DNA of 35,033 bases from the NCBI GenBank assembly GCA_020425635.1, contig JAGQRJ010000486.1, positions 1 through 35,033 on the forward strand. Reading direction: 5' to 3'. A program made the translations under genes and the position numbers. The notes beneath the pieces are model-generated. The model saw only the letters and a program-made list of their open reading frames with translations, did not search any database and was not told the DNA's origin. Positions 17,701-29,121 of this stretch are shown here, one piece after another. The stretch's first letter is position 1; the number at the start of each line of letters is the position of its first letter. The stretch is from Planctomycetota bacterium (lineage in GTDB: Bacteria > Planctomycetota > J058).

Positions 17701-18546
17701 ACCGGCGTGCTGGAGATGGTCAAGGTCTACGTGGCCACGCGCCGCACGCTCTCGGTGGGCGACAAGATGGCCGGGCGCCACGGCAACAAGGGCGTGATCG
17801 CCAAGATCACCCCCAAGGAAGACATGCCCTTCCTCTCCGACGGGACCCCGATCCAGATCCTGCTCAACCCGCTGGGCGTGCCCTCGCGCATGAACGTGGG
17901 TCAGATCTTCGAGACCCACCTCAGCTGGGCCGCGAAGGCGCTGGGCTTCCAGGCGGTGACCCCCGTGTTCGACGGCGCCAAGGAGTCGCAGATCCGCAAG
18001 ATCTGCCTCGTGGCCGACGCCTACCGCGCGGGCGAGCACACCCGCGAGGAGGCGATCGAGCAGGTCGACGCGATCGTGGCCGGCAAGGACTCGATCCCCG
18101 AAGAGGTCTGGCGCGAGAAGACCTGCAAGATGCAGCTCTTCGACGGGCGCACCGGCGAGCCCTTCGATCAGGAGGTCACCGTCGGCTACATGTACGTGCT
18201 CAAGCTCCACCACCTCGTCGACGACAAGGTGCACGCGCGGGCGACCGGCCCCTACTCGCTGATCACCCAGCAGCCGCTGGGTGGTAAGGCGCGCTTCGGC
18301 GGCCAGCGCTTCGGCGAAATGGAGGTCTGGGCGCTCGAGGCCTACGGCGCCGCGAACATTCTCCAGGAACTCCTGACGGTGAAGTCCGACGACGTCGACG
18401 GACGCACCAAGATCTACGAGTCGATGGTCAAGGGCGAGAACGTCTTGGAGCCGAGCATGCCGGTCTCCTTCGACGTGCTCTGCAACGAGATCAAGGGCCT
18501 CGCGATCAACATGGAGCTCAACAAGCGACTGGTCAGCCCGGTCTGA
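14743..18546 (+). CDS. rpoB: RNA polymerase beta subunit
   Basis: The 1,267-residue product is a complete beta subunit. Recognisable blocks include [20 protein letters not shown], the rifampicin region ([20 protein letters not shown] and SALGPGGL), [17 protein letters not shown], and the C-terminal [52 protein letters not shown]. Residues matching E. coli D516, H526 and S531 are the wild-type Asp, His and Ser. Where E. coli has F514-M515 this protein has Val-Val. ATG 14743 is chosen over an in-frame upstream TTG because AGGAG (14731-14735) is seven bases away and the N-terminus then starts normally. rpoC follows after 55 bases. Confidence 0.98.
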   Translation: MTREIKRFGKVTEVMPPPNLMELQTETYERFLQVDVPQDEREPQGLEGILREIFPIEGPYDDGKVRLEYLGYELGRPRYSADECRMLRLTYGMPFKIRVRLIRGEEEEEETVYLGEIPKMIGGGEFIVNGAERVIVSQLHRSPGVDFDKEIHSSDRVLHKCRVIPERGSWIELLVSRKDTLNVRIDQSGKFPITTLLRAMFERYDSDEEIIRTFYPTSVVNLKARGASKKITGKVVVRDVVDMETGEVLRASGEEIPEELAERLKDDPNISEIEVIDEVNDYLILNTLKEENPTHKTHQDALIKIYLRLRPGNPPSLDKARGLFEDKFGNENKYRLGRVGRFRINRKFKLDLPLEQQTLTEQDFIAAIRYLIALRDPNSGAELDDIDHLGNRRIRTVDELAAEEFRKGFLKLKRTVRDRMGSFEEQNLTPRSIINSKTVSSAIDYFFGRGELSQVVDQTNPLSQLTHERRLSALGPGGLNRKRASFEVRDVHISHYGRICPIETPEGTNIGLIASLSIYSRLDEFGFLVTPYQTVTKGKLTGEIQWLRADEEDNATLAPADTAVDTKDKILGDHVMARARGEFELCDPGKLQYIDISPRQLVGVSASLIPFLEHNDANRALMGANMQRQAVPLIKTDPPLIATGMERVVAANSGMVVTAQRGGTITRATSNLIEIDNDDVYHLRKFVGLNERTCLNQKPIVMVGQKVKKGQVIADGAATKDAELALGKNILVGFMTYEGYNFEDAIVVSEELVHEDAFTSIHIDEFEIEIRETRLGKEEFTRDIPNVSEKALRNLEEDGVIRVGTRVAPGDVLVGKVVPKSKSELSPEEKLLHAIFGRMGEDVKNDSLEVPSGVAGIVIGTERFQRKTHLKEEDRVRIKREIRALEDHFEEQINLQIERMVVALQDVAGGDVRRKDTGEYVEGQLLAQLPPRELRNFLNFRDLDFDGRPSKKNFRAVVNRYADRIEDLDQERERKKNRLQRGDDLPTGVLEMVKVYVATRRTLSVGDKMAGRHGNKGVIAKITPKEDMPFLSDGTPIQILLNPLGVPSRMNVGQIFETHLSWAAKALGFQAVTPVFDGAKESQIRKICLVADAYRAGEHTREEAIEQVDAIVAGKDSIPEEVWREKTCKMQLFDGRTGEPFDQEVTVGYMYVLKLHHLVDDKVHARATGPYSLITQQPLGGKARFGGQRFGEMEVWALEAYGAANILQELLTVKSDDVDGRTKIYESMVKGENVLEPSMPVSFDVLCNEIKGLAINMELNKRLVSPV

Positions 18547-18601
18547 CCGAAGGGCTTTGCTATCTCTAACCTTTATTTCGCTAAGTTTTAGGAGTTAACA
18601 A
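18547..18601 (+). other. AT-rich rpoB-rpoC spacer
   Basis: The 55-base gap is about 38 percent G+C (21 of 55), in sharp contrast with the surrounding genes. It contains CTTTATTTCGCTAAGTTTTA and the rpoC ribosome site AGGAG (18590-18594, seven bases before ATG). It may simply keep the rpoC start unstructured; a weak internal promoter (TTTGCTATCTCT) is possible. Confidence 0.55.
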
Positions 18602-22795
<4,194 letters not shown>

Positions 22796-22817
22796 GTCGG
22801 CGCGGAGTTCAGCCCCT

Positions 22818-22852
22818 GGTGAGCGCGAGGCCCGCGGGTCTCGCGCTCGCTT
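22818..22852 (+). terminator. Strong hairpin terminating the rpoBC operon
   Basis: GAGCGCGAG (22821-22829) pairs perfectly with CTCGCGCTC (22840-22848). The stem continues inward with G-U and two C-G pairs and outward with wobble pairs, giving 12 or more bp around a CGCG loop. It is 25 bases past the rpoC stop. The following CTTCGTGTG is only weakly T-rich, so efficiency is uncertain. Confidence 0.7.
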
Positions 22853-22860
22853 CGTGTGAG

Positions 22861-22875
22861 GGCTAGGCTGGCTGC
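22861..22875 (+). promoter_or_regulatory. Candidate leaderless promoter of the membrane protein gene (TAGGCT-N6-ATG)
   Basis: GGCTAGGCT (22861-22869) is followed by six bases (GGCTGC) and ATG 22876, with no Shine-Dalgarno sequence. The ten bases GGGCTAGGCT and the N6-ATG spacing are identical to those at the partial kinase near position 140. Transcription would begin at or next to the ATG. Confidence 0.5.
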
Positions 22876-23313
22876 ATGACGGACCAGCCCTACACCCCGC
22901 CCCGTGGGGCGCTTAAGGACGCTCCCCTGAGCGCTCCGCCGCAGGTCGAGGGAGAGACCTCCAGCGGGCCCGACCGGCTCGCCGGGGGGCTCGCGCTGCT
23001 GGGGTGCCTGGGAGCCTTGTACTGCGCCGCGTTTCACTCGTGCATGTGCGGACACCTCGCCCACGATCGGGGTCCGCTGGACGTCCCGCTCGACCTCGCC
23101 GTCTTCGCGCTTCTCAGCGCTGCGATCGGGGTCCTGCTGCTCGCACGGAGCAGGCTGCGTGGGGTCGCGGCGCTCCTGCTCCTGACCCTCTTACCCGCGG
23201 AGGTCCGCTTCCTGAGCGTGCCCTTGGGCCTGATCGCGCTGATCCTGACTTGGATCTCGGCTCGGCGCGGCAAGGGACCTCCGCTGACCCTGGCCCGGCG
23301 GCAGCGCGGGTGA
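22876..23313 (+). CDS. Small membrane protein of unknown function
   Basis: The 145-residue protein has a ~30-residue Pro-rich hydrophilic N-terminus and about four membrane helices: LAGGLALLGCLGALYCAAF (~35-53), DVPLDLAVFALLSAAIGVLLL (~68-88), VAALLLLTLLPA (~95-107) and VPLGLIALILTWI (~115-127). It ends with a basic tail. A short CAAFHSCMCGHLAH segment after helix 1 has Cys and His residues that could bind metal or form a disulfide; this is only suggestive. I do not recognise the family. It overlaps the next gene by four bases (GTGA), so the two are probably translationally coupled. Confidence 0.7.
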   Translation: MTDQPYTPPRGALKDAPLSAPPQVEGETSSGPDRLAGGLALLGCLGALYCAAFHSCMCGHLAHDRGPLDVPLDLAVFALLSAAIGVLLLARSRLRGVAALLLLTLLPAEVRFLSVPLGLIALILTWISARRGKGPPLTLARRQRG

Positions 23314-23825
23314 ACCTCCGCTACCCGGTCTCGTCGCGCTTCGAGGGGAGCCGCGAGGCGCGCATGCGCCAACTCGTGGCCGCGCTGTGGGCGGGCCTCG
23401 CCGAGCAAGGGGTCTCCTGGGTCGGGTTCTACACGGCCCCCGGGGTCCGCTTCGTCGACGGGCGCGGGGTGGAGCAGAGCGCCGGCCCCGGCGAACTCCT
23501 GCTCGCGGTGCGCGAGCCCAAGCCCGCCTGCTCGCCGATCGGGCTCGAGGGCATGTGCGGGCGCAGCTACCTCAGCCGCGAGGCCGTGGTCGTGGCCGAC
23601 GTCGAGGCCTTGCCGCCCGAGGTGGGCTACGTGGCCTGCGACCCCCGGGACCGCTCGGAGGTCGTGGTCCCCTGCCTGGAGCTCGACGGGCGCTGCTGGG
23701 GTGTGCTCGACCTGGACTCGCTCGCGCCCGGGTGCTTCGACGCGGCCGACGCGCGCGCGCTCCACGGACTCCTCGTGGAGGCCGGCTTGAGCCACGGAGC
23801 GCCCCCGGAGGTTCAGCGGCTCTGA
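23310..23825 (+). CDS. msrC: GAF-domain free methionine-(R)-sulfoxide reductase-like protein
   Basis: The 171-residue protein matches the fRMsr (MsrC/YebR) type of GAF domain, which reduces free Met-(R)-sulfoxide. Visible family features are WVGFY (37-41), KPAC with C74, GMCG with C83, YVACD with C110, RSEVVVP (115-121) and WGVLDLDS (130-137). The three cysteines correspond to C84, C94 and C118 of the E. coli enzyme, with similar though not identical spacing (9 and 27 residues against 10 and 24). The start is GTG 23310, overlapping the preceding TGA by four bases. Pairing with a small membrane protein is unusual and could hint at coupling to a membrane reductant, but that is speculation. Confidence 0.85.
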   Translation: MNLRYPVSSRFEGSREARMRQLVAALWAGLAEQGVSWVGFYTAPGVRFVDGRGVEQSAGPGELLLAVREPKPACSPIGLEGMCGRSYLSREAVVVADVEALPPEVGYVACDPRDRSEVVVPCLELDGRCWGVLDLDSLAPGCFDAADARALHGLLVEAGLSHGAPPEVQRL

Positions 23826-23841
23826 GGCGGGAGCGAGACGC

Positions 23842-23859
23842 GCGGACCGGCGGGTCCGT
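23842..23859 (+). terminator. GC hairpin after the sulfoxide reductase gene
   Basis: CGGACC-GGCG-GGTCCG (23843-23858, extended by a G-U pair) forms a compact hairpin 17 bases after the stop codon. No T-run follows. It separates the msrC pair from the arnT-like unit whose control region begins at 23869. Confidence 0.4.
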
Positions 23860-23868
23860 CCGCCTCGC

Positions 23869-23922
23869 ATGACGGTTCGTTCACCAAAGCTTCGCGGGGA
23901 CTTCAGGAAGCCCGGCTAACGT
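23869..23922 (+). promoter_or_regulatory. Arn box and candidate promoter of the first ArnT-like gene
   Basis: ATGACGGTTCGTTCA at 23869-23883 matches ATGATGGTTCGTTCA upstream of arnB (27862-27876) at 14 of 15 positions. In each case a TANNNT hexamer follows: TAACGT at 23917-23922 after 33 bases here, TACCTT after 34 bases there. The core has a direct repeat (GTTCGTTC) and an imperfect dyad (TGA-N8-TCA). No good -35 is seen, which fits activator dependence. I infer a binding site for the neighbouring response regulator. Confidence 0.55.
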
Positions 23923-23982
23923 AAGGCCAAGTCGTGCCAGGCGCCCGTGGAGCATCGCGGGTCGCGCGCGCGAGGAGCCCCC

Positions 23983-25704
23983 GTGAACACCCCCGACGGC
24001 TACGCCGCGCTCGTCGACCCGCAGGCCACGGCCGCGGACGCGACCACCCGCAAGGTCGCCTGGGTCACGATCCCCCTCGTGCTCCTGGTGTTCCTCTTCG
24101 GCGGCGGCTTCCAAAACCTCGAGGGAGACGAGGTGCGCGTCGCCGGGATCGCCGCGGGCATGCAGGCGGGGCAGTCGTCAGTCGCGGTGCCACGCCTGGC
24201 GGGGCGCGAGTTCCTCGAGAAGCCGCCCCTCGGCTTCGCCTGCGTGGCGGCCTCCTTTCGGGTGCTCGGCACGTCGAGCTACGCCGCGCGCCTGCCGGGC
24301 CTCGTGTTCGGACTGGTCGGAGCGCTGCTCCTCGGGGTCCTCGCCTGGGACGTCTACGGATCCCGCGCGGCGGCCCTCGCCGCGGCGCTGGGCCTGCTCT
24401 TCAACGCGGAGCACTTCTGGGTCGCGCGGAAGTGCGTCGTGGACAACGCCCTGGCCGCGGGGGTGATCACGAGCGTGGTCCTGTTCTGTCGGGCCGTGGA
24501 CCGTCCGCGGCAGCGCTGGCTGTGGTTACCGCTCGCCGCCAGCGCGGTCGCGGTGGCCTGCCTCGCCAAGGGCGCGATCGGGCTCGTGCTCCCCGCGCTG
24601 GCCTTCGCCGGTGTGCTCGCCGGGCGCCGCAGCCTGGGGATCCTCAAGAGCGGGTGGTTCTGGATCTGTCCGCTGGTGGTGGCCGCCCCGCTGCTCCTCT
24701 GGCTCTACGCGGTCTACGCCGAGGGCGGCGAAGCCGCGCTGCGGATCGTGGTGGTCGACAACCACCTGCACCGCTTCTCGCCCAGCGAGGACTACCTCGG
24801 CGGACACCAGCGGCCGTTCTGGTTCTACGTCGGCAGGCTGCCGGCGGTGCTCTTGCCGGCGCTGGTGTTCCTCCCGGCCAGCCTTCGCTGGCACTGGGCG
24901 CGCCTCGAGCAGCAGCGGATCCGCGAGGTGCTCTGGTTGAGCGCGGGGTGGCTGGGCCTGGGGTTCGTGATCCTCAGCCTGGCGGGCACGAAGCGCGTGA
25001 TCTACCTGCTCCCCATCGTCGCCCCGGCGCCCCTGCTGGCGGCGGGCTGGTTGGCGAGCCTCCTCGAGCCCCGACCCCTGGACCGCCTCGAGGCCTGGAC
25101 CCTGCGCGCGCTCGTCGCGGCCGTGGTGCTCGGCGCGGTCGGGCTCCCGGTGGCGCTGGCCCTGGGCCCCGACTCCCCGCCGGTGTGGAGCGTCGCGGCC
25201 ACCGCGATCACGCTCGGCGCGGCGGGCGCGACCGCCCTCGCCTACCGCTCGGGCCCGCGCGCCGCCTTCCTCCTCGGCGCCGTGCTCAGCGGGGCGCTGA
25301 TCGTGGCGGTGGCGCTGCAGGTGGCGGGCCAGGTCGAGGAGCGGAAGAACTCGGAGCCGCGCAGCTTCTACGAGGAGGTCGCGCGACGGGTCCCTCCAGG
25401 GGCGCAGGTGCGCGTGTTCCCCGCCTCCGAGCACGGGCTGGGCGCCTTCACCTACTACACCGGGCGCGTCCCCGAGACCCTCTGGGGCACCCACGACGAG
25501 GCCATGCGGGTCAACCTCGAGCGCTGCCGCGCGGACCTGAGGGCCGCGAAGCCCCTGTTCGTCGTGGTCCTCGACAAGCAGCATCGCGCCGACGTCCCGC
25601 CCCTCTGGGAGCAGCTGCGCGAGCCGGGGGTGCACGTGCTCGCCCAGGAGACCCGAGGCCGCTGGACGAGCACCCTGCTCGCGAACCGCGCCGCTACGAA
25701 CTGA
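23983..25704 (+). CDS. ArnT-like lipid A glycosyltransferase (GT83/PMT family), first copy
   Basis: The 573-residue integral membrane protein has about twelve hydrophobic helices and a hydrophilic C-terminal periplasmic domain (~450-573). The family hallmark follows helix 1: LEGDEVRVAGIAAGM (D49-E50, the catalytic-site acidic pair) and, later, REFLEKPPLGF (E79-K80-P81). AKGAIGLVLP, SLAGTKRVIYLLPI and DYLGGHQRPFWFYV are typical of ArnT. ArnT enzymes move L-Ara4N from undecaprenyl phosphate to lipid A. Related PMT enzymes use other sugars, so the donor is not certain. GTG 23983 is chosen for AGGAG five bases upstream. It carries the shared Arn box and overlaps the histidine kinase gene tail-to-tail by 11 bases. 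Confidence 0.85.
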   Translation: MNTPDGYAALVDPQATAADATTRKVAWVTIPLVLLVFLFGGGFQNLEGDEVRVAGIAAGMQAGQSSVAVPRLAGREFLEKPPLGFACVAASFRVLGTSSYAARLPGLVFGLVGALLLGVLAWDVYGSRAAALAAALGLLFNAEHFWVARKCVVDNALAAGVITSVVLFCRAVDRPRQRWLWLPLAASAVAVACLAKGAIGLVLPALAFAGVLAGRRSLGILKSGWFWICPLVVAAPLLLWLYAVYAEGGEAALRIVVVDNHLHRFSPSEDYLGGHQRPFWFYVGRLPAVLLPALVFLPASLRWHWARLEQQRIREVLWLSAGWLGLGFVILSLAGTKRVIYLLPIVAPAPLLAAGWLASLLEPRPLDRLEAWTLRALVAAVVLGAVGLPVALALGPDSPPVWSVAATAITLGAAGATALAYRSGPRAAFLLGAVLSGALIVAVALQVAGQVEERKNSEPRSFYEEVARRVPPGAQVRVFPASEHGLGAFTYYTGRVPETLWGTHDEAMRVNLERCRADLRAAKPLFVVVLDKQHRADVPPLWEQLREPGVHVLAQETRGRWTSTLLANRAATN

Positions 25705-27103
25705 GCGGCGGAGCCGCGGAGTCCTTGAGCGCCGGGAGCGAGACGGTGAAGGTCGTGCCCGCGCCGAGGGTGCTCTCGACCGCGATCGCGCCGCGGTGTA
25801 CTTCGGCGATCCGCTTGACCAGCGCCAGCCCGAGGCCGAAGCCCCCGGCGTCGCTGCGCACGCGGAAGAAGGGCTCGAACAGCCGCTCGAGCAGCTCGGG
25901 GGAGACGCCCTCGCCGGTGTCGCGGACCACGATCTGGCAGGCGTCGTGCACGCGCTCGACCCCGACCGTGATCCGCCCCCCGGGCTGGGTGTAGTGGATC
26001 GCGTTCTCGACCAGGTTCCAGAGGAGCTGGCGCAGGAGCGGGGGATTGGCCCGCAGCTCGAGCGATTCCCAGCGGCTGCGCACGAGGGTCAGGTCCTTCT
26101 CCGAGGCGAGCACCTCGGCGTCTTCGAGGACCTCGGCGAACACGGCCGCGGGGTCGACCGCGTGCTCCGTGTCGACGCCCCCGTCGAGCCGGGCGAGGTT
26201 CAGCAGGCCCTGCACGAGCTGGGTCATGCGGTCGACCTCCGCGAGGCAGCTCTCGAGCGCCTCCTGGCTCGCGGGGGTCTCGGCCTTGGCGAGGAGCGCG
26301 TCGAGCTCGCCGCGGAGGATCGTGAGCGGCGTGCGCAGCTCGTGGGAGGCGTCGGCGGCGAAGCCGTTGAGCGCCTTGAACGCGGTCTGCATCCGGTGCA
26401 GCGCCCGATTCATGGCCGTGGCGAGCTGATCGACCTCGTCGCCCGAGCCGGGCTGGGGCAGGCGCTGATCGTGCCGCGCGGCGCTGAGGGTGTCGGCTTC
26501 ACGGACCATGCTCGCGAGCGGGCGCAGCGCGATCCCGGCCAGCCACCAGCTGAGGAAGCCGCCGAGCGCGATCGCCCCAGGCACCAGGATCAACGCCAGA
26601 CGGGTGTAGCTGGTGAGCAGCCCGTTGGCGTGCCGCCGCGACGACGCGACCACGAGGGTGCCGATCGGGCCGCCGCGCTCGGGCTGAGTCCACACCAGCC
26701 TGCGCTCCGTGGGGAGGTCGGCGTCTGCGCGCCACGCGTCGTCGTAGCGCACGCCCGAGCTCGGGGCCGGCGGCGGACGCAGGGCGGCGTCGAGGTCCGC
26801 GTTGGCCGCGAGCAGGCGACCCTGGGCGTCCCACACCGCGATCCCGACCTCGCCCTCCTCGGCGTCGACCAGCTCCTGGGCCAGCCGGGCGTCGAAGGCT
26901 CCGGAGCGCGCGCGCTGTCCGTAGGCCTCGACGAACTCCTCGGCCTCCGCGCGCAGGTGGAGGTCGAGTTCGTGGTCGAGCCAGCCTCGCAGCTGCTGCA
27001 GAAACACGGAGACCAGGGCCAAGGACAGCGCAGCGACCGCGAAGGTCCCGGCGACCCCGACCCGGCCGCGGATCGAGAGCGGCTGGGGCCACGGCGCGCT
27101 CAA
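25694..27103 (-). CDS. Sensor histidine kinase (PmrB/QseC type)
   Basis: The 469-residue inner-membrane sensor has TM1 at ~15-35, a periplasmic domain at ~36-165, TM2 at ~168-189, then HAMP (~190-245), HisKA with phospho-acceptor H254 (DASHELRTPLTILRGE), and a complete HATPase: N box NLVENAIHY (N367), RDTGEG (D395), FEPFFRV, and GFGLGLALVK. The periplasmic part is rich in Asp/Glu, with two E-x-x-E patterns (E56-E59, E82-E85); PmrB senses ferric iron through such motifs. It starts at TTG 27103 overlapping the regulator stop (TTGA), with GGAGGAG just upstream, so the two are coupled. Its position between two Arn units suggests it controls them; the signal is unknown. Confidence 0.93.
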   Translation of the reverse strand: MSAPWPQPLSIRGRVGVAGTFAVAALSLALVSVFLQQLRGWLDHELDLHLRAEAEEFVEAYGQRARSGAFDARLAQELVDAEEGEVGIAVWDAQGRLLAANADLDAALRPPPAPSSGVRYDDAWRADADLPTERRLVWTQPERGGPIGTLVVASSRRHANGLLTSYTRLALILVPGAIALGGFLSWWLAGIALRPLASMVREADTLSAARHDQRLPQPGSGDEVDQLATAMNRALHRMQTAFKALNGFAADASHELRTPLTILRGELDALLAKAETPASQEALESCLAEVDRMTQLVQGLLNLARLDGGVDTEHAVDPAAVFAEVLEDAEVLASEKDLTLVRSRWESLELRANPPLLRQLLWNLVENAIHYTQPGGRITVGVERVHDACQIVVRDTGEGVSPELLERLFEPFFRVRSDAGGFGLGLALVKRIAEVHRGAIAVESTLGAGTTFTVSLPALKDSAAPPLSS

Positions 27104-27780
27104 GGCTCCTCCTGGCCGAAGCAGTAGCCCATGCCCCGGCGGGTCAGGATCGTGCGCTCTCCGGCCGGGTCGCCGAGCTTCTTGCGGATTCGGCGCACGT
27201 GCACGTCGATCACGTTGGAGAGGATCTCCGAGCGGTAGTCCCACACGTGCTCGAGGATCATCGAGCGCGAGAGCACCACGCCGGGCCTGCGCATGAAGTA
27301 CTCCAACAGGCTGAACTCCCGCGGGGAGAGCTCGACCGGCTCCCCGGCGTGGCGCACCCGGCGGCGGGCGGGGTCGAGCTCGGTCTCCCCGACCTTGAGC
27401 ACGGCGTCGGCGCTCCCCGAGCCGCGGCGGAGCAGCGCCCGCACCCGGGCGAGGAGCTCGGCCACGGCGAAGGGCTTCACGAGGTAGTCGTCGGCCCCCG
27501 AGTCGAGCCCGCGCACGCGGTCCTCCACGCTGTCGCGCGCGGTGACGACCAGGATCGGGACGTCCCGCGTCCCGTCGGCGCGCACCCGGCGCAGGACCTC
27601 GAGCCCGGAGAGCTCGGGCAGCCCGAGGTCCACGATCAGGAGGTCGTAGGGCTCGCTCAAGGCGAGGTGCAGCCCGTCGACGCCGTCGCTGCTGCGGTCG
27701 AGGGCGTGCCCTTGCTCGCGCAGCGCGGTCGCCATGATCCGGGCCAGCTTCTCGTTGTCTTCGATCAGCAGGATTCGCAT
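27100..27780 (-). CDS. OmpR/PmrA-family response regulator
   Basis: The 226-residue regulator has a receiver domain at ~1-118, with acidic pair E7/D8, phospho-acceptor D51 (LLIVDLGLPELSG), T80 and K102 (VKPF), and a winged-helix DNA-binding domain at ~127-222 (DPARRRVRHAGEPVELSPREFSLLEYF, VWDY, NVIDVHVRRIRKKL, RGMGYCF). All phosphorylation residues are present. Its partner is the overlapping histidine kinase. It is divergent from arnB, with 165 bases between them that contain the Arn box. OmpR-type regulators bind direct repeats upstream of -35, consistent with the box position. PmrA- or PhoP-type lipid A control is the likely analogue. Confidence 0.95.
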   Translation of the reverse strand: MRILLIEDNEKLARIMATALREQGHALDRSSDGVDGLHLALSEPYDLLIVDLGLPELSGLEVLRRVRADGTRDVPILVVTARDSVEDRVRGLDSGADDYLVKPFAVAELLARVRALLRRGSGSADAVLKVGETELDPARRRVRHAGEPVELSPREFSLLEYFMRRPGVVLSRSMILEHVWDYRSEILSNVIDVHVRRIRKKLGDPAGERTILTRRGMGYCFGQEEP

Positions 27781-27861
27781 GTCCGTTCCCGCGCAGAGGA
27801 TACCTGGCGTGGCTGGCTGCTTTGAAGAAGTTTCACTCGGGCGGGCCAGGCCCCTTCGAGA

Positions 27862-27916
27862 ATGATGGTTCGTTCATTTTCGATTGGCGCGCTTGTCATG
27901 TGTCGCTGCCTACCTT
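27862..27916 (+). promoter_or_regulatory. Arn box and candidate promoter of the arnBCADT operon
   Basis: ATGATGGTTCGTTCA (27862-27876) repeats the box found at 23869-23883. TACCTT at 27911-27916 is the matching -10 candidate after 34 bases. AATGA/TCATT flank the core as an inverted repeat in this copy. Transcription from here would give a short leader of about 20-25 bases before ATG 27946, which has GAGG five bases upstream. The box also lies about 80 bases before the divergent regulator gene, so autoregulation is possible. Confidence 0.55.
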
Positions 27917-27945
27917 GTCCCCACGCCACACCGCGTGAGGAACCG

Positions 27946-29121
27946 ATGCAGACGCGAACCAAGCCGATCCCCTTCTCGAGGCCGACCATCGACGAACTCG
28001 AGATCGACGAGGTCGTCGACTCCCTGCGCTCGGGGTGGATCACCTCGGGGCCCAAGGTCGAGCGCTTCGAGGCCATGTTCCGCGAGCGGCTCGGCGTCGA
28101 GCACGCGGTCGCGGTCAACTCGGCCACCGCCGGGCTGCACCTGGCGATCGCCTGCCTCGACCTGCAGCCGGGGGACGAGGTGATCGTGCCCACGCTGACC
28201 TGGGCCTCGACCGCCAACGTCGTCGAGCTCTGCGGCGGGCGCACGGTGTTCGCCGACGTGGACCCGGGGACGCTGTGCCTCGACCCCGAAGACGCGCGCC
28301 GGCGGATCACGCCGCGCACCCGCGCGATCGTGCCCGTGCACTACGCCGGACAGCCCGCGGACCTCGACCCCCTGCGCGCCATGGCGCAGGAGCACGGCCT
28401 CGCCCTGATCGAAGACGCGGCCCACGCGCTGGGGACCTTCTACCGGGGCGAAGAGGTCGGCGCGAGCGGCGGCGTGACCGTCTACAGCTTCCACCCGATC
28501 AAGAACATCACCACCGGCGAAGGCGGCATGATCGTCCTCGACGACGAGGCCCTGGCCGAGCGCCTGCGCCTGCTGCGCTTCCACGGCGTCTCCAAGAACG
28601 CCTGGAAGCGCTACAGCGGCGGCGGGCGACCGCGCTACGAGGTGGTCGAGCCCGGCTACAAGTACAACATGCTCGACCTCCAGGCCGCCCTGGGGATCCA
28701 GCAGCTCAAGAAGCTCGAGGCCTTCAACGCCCGCCGCGCCGAGCTCGCCGAGCGCTACGGGCGCTTGCTGGCCGAGGTCCCCGAGATCACGCCCCTGGCC
28801 AGGGTCGACTACCCCGCGGTCCACTGCTGGCACCTCTACATCGTGCGCCTCGACCTGAGCGCGGTGACCCTCGACCGCGACGACTTCATGCAGGCCCTCG
28901 GCGAGGAGCAGGTCGGGACCGGGCTGCACTTCCCCCCGCTGCACACCCAGTCGTTCTTCCGCGAGAAATACGGCTACCGCGAGGGCTCGTTGCCCCACGC
29001 CGAGCAGGCCGGCGAGGAGATCTTCTCGCTCCCGCTCTACCCCCTGTTGACCGACGAAGACCAGGACGACGTCGTGAGCGCGATCAAGAAGGTCGTGGCG
29101 GCGCACCGGAGCGCACCGTGA
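27946..29121 (+). CDS. arnB: UDP-4-amino-4-deoxy-L-arabinose aminotransferase ArnB
   Basis: The 391-residue PLP enzyme of the DegT/DnrJ/EryC1 family converts UDP-Ara4O to UDP-L-Ara4N with glutamate. Typical ArnB features are IPFSRPTIDELEIDEV at the start, SGWITSGPKVERFE, NSATAGLHLA, IEDAAHALGT (PLP-binding Asp157), and SFHPIKNITTGEGGM with Schiff-base lysine K186. GYKYNMLDLQAALG and the C-terminal TGLHFPPLHTQSFF also fit. E. coli ArnB is about 380 residues. ATG 27946 is preferred over in-frame ATG 27862, which lies inside the regulatory box and lacks a ribosome site. It overlaps arnC by four bases (GTGA). Neighbouring arnC, arnA, arnD and arnT make the assignment firm. Confidence 0.94.
   Translation: MQTRTKPIPFSRPTIDELEIDEVVDSLRSGWITSGPKVERFEAMFRERLGVEHAVAVNSATAGLHLAIACLDLQPGDEVIVPTLTWASTANVVELCGGRTVFADVDPGTLCLDPEDARRRITPRTRAIVPVHYAGQPADLDPLRAMAQEHGLALIEDAAHALGTFYRGEEVGASGGVTVYSFHPIKNITTGEGGMIVLDDEALAERLRLLRFHGVSKNAWKRYSGGGRPRYEVVEPGYKYNMLDLQAALGIQQLKKLEAFNARRAELAERYGRLLAEVPEITPLARVDYPAVHCWHLYIVRLDLSAVTLDRDDFMQALGEEQVGTGLHFPPLHTQSFFREKYGYREGSLPHAEQAGEEIFSLPLYPLLTDEDQDDVVSAIKKVVAAHRSAP

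Noticed and set aside
14611-18234. A 1,207-codon open frame opposite rpoB
   Set aside because: The composition is Asp/Val/His/Leu-rich shadow sequence with no family motifs; rpoB on the plus strand is certain.
22800-23870. Possible continuation of the str operon (rpsL, rpsG, fusA) after rpoC
   Set aside because: The frames there encode a membrane protein and a GAF-type reductase; no ribosomal protein S12/S7 or EF-G motifs occur.
23983-25704. Frameshifted or degenerate duplicate of arnT
   Set aside because: The first ArnT-like gene is complete, with D49-E50 and E79-K80-P81 intact, its own ribosome site and control region. It is divergent from the second copy rather than decayed.
27862-27945. 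Upstream in-frame ATG that would lengthen ArnB by 28 residues
   Set aside because: It lies within the shared regulatory box, lacks a Shine-Dalgarno sequence, and the added residues do not match ArnB. ATG 27946 has GAGG and a normal N-terminus.
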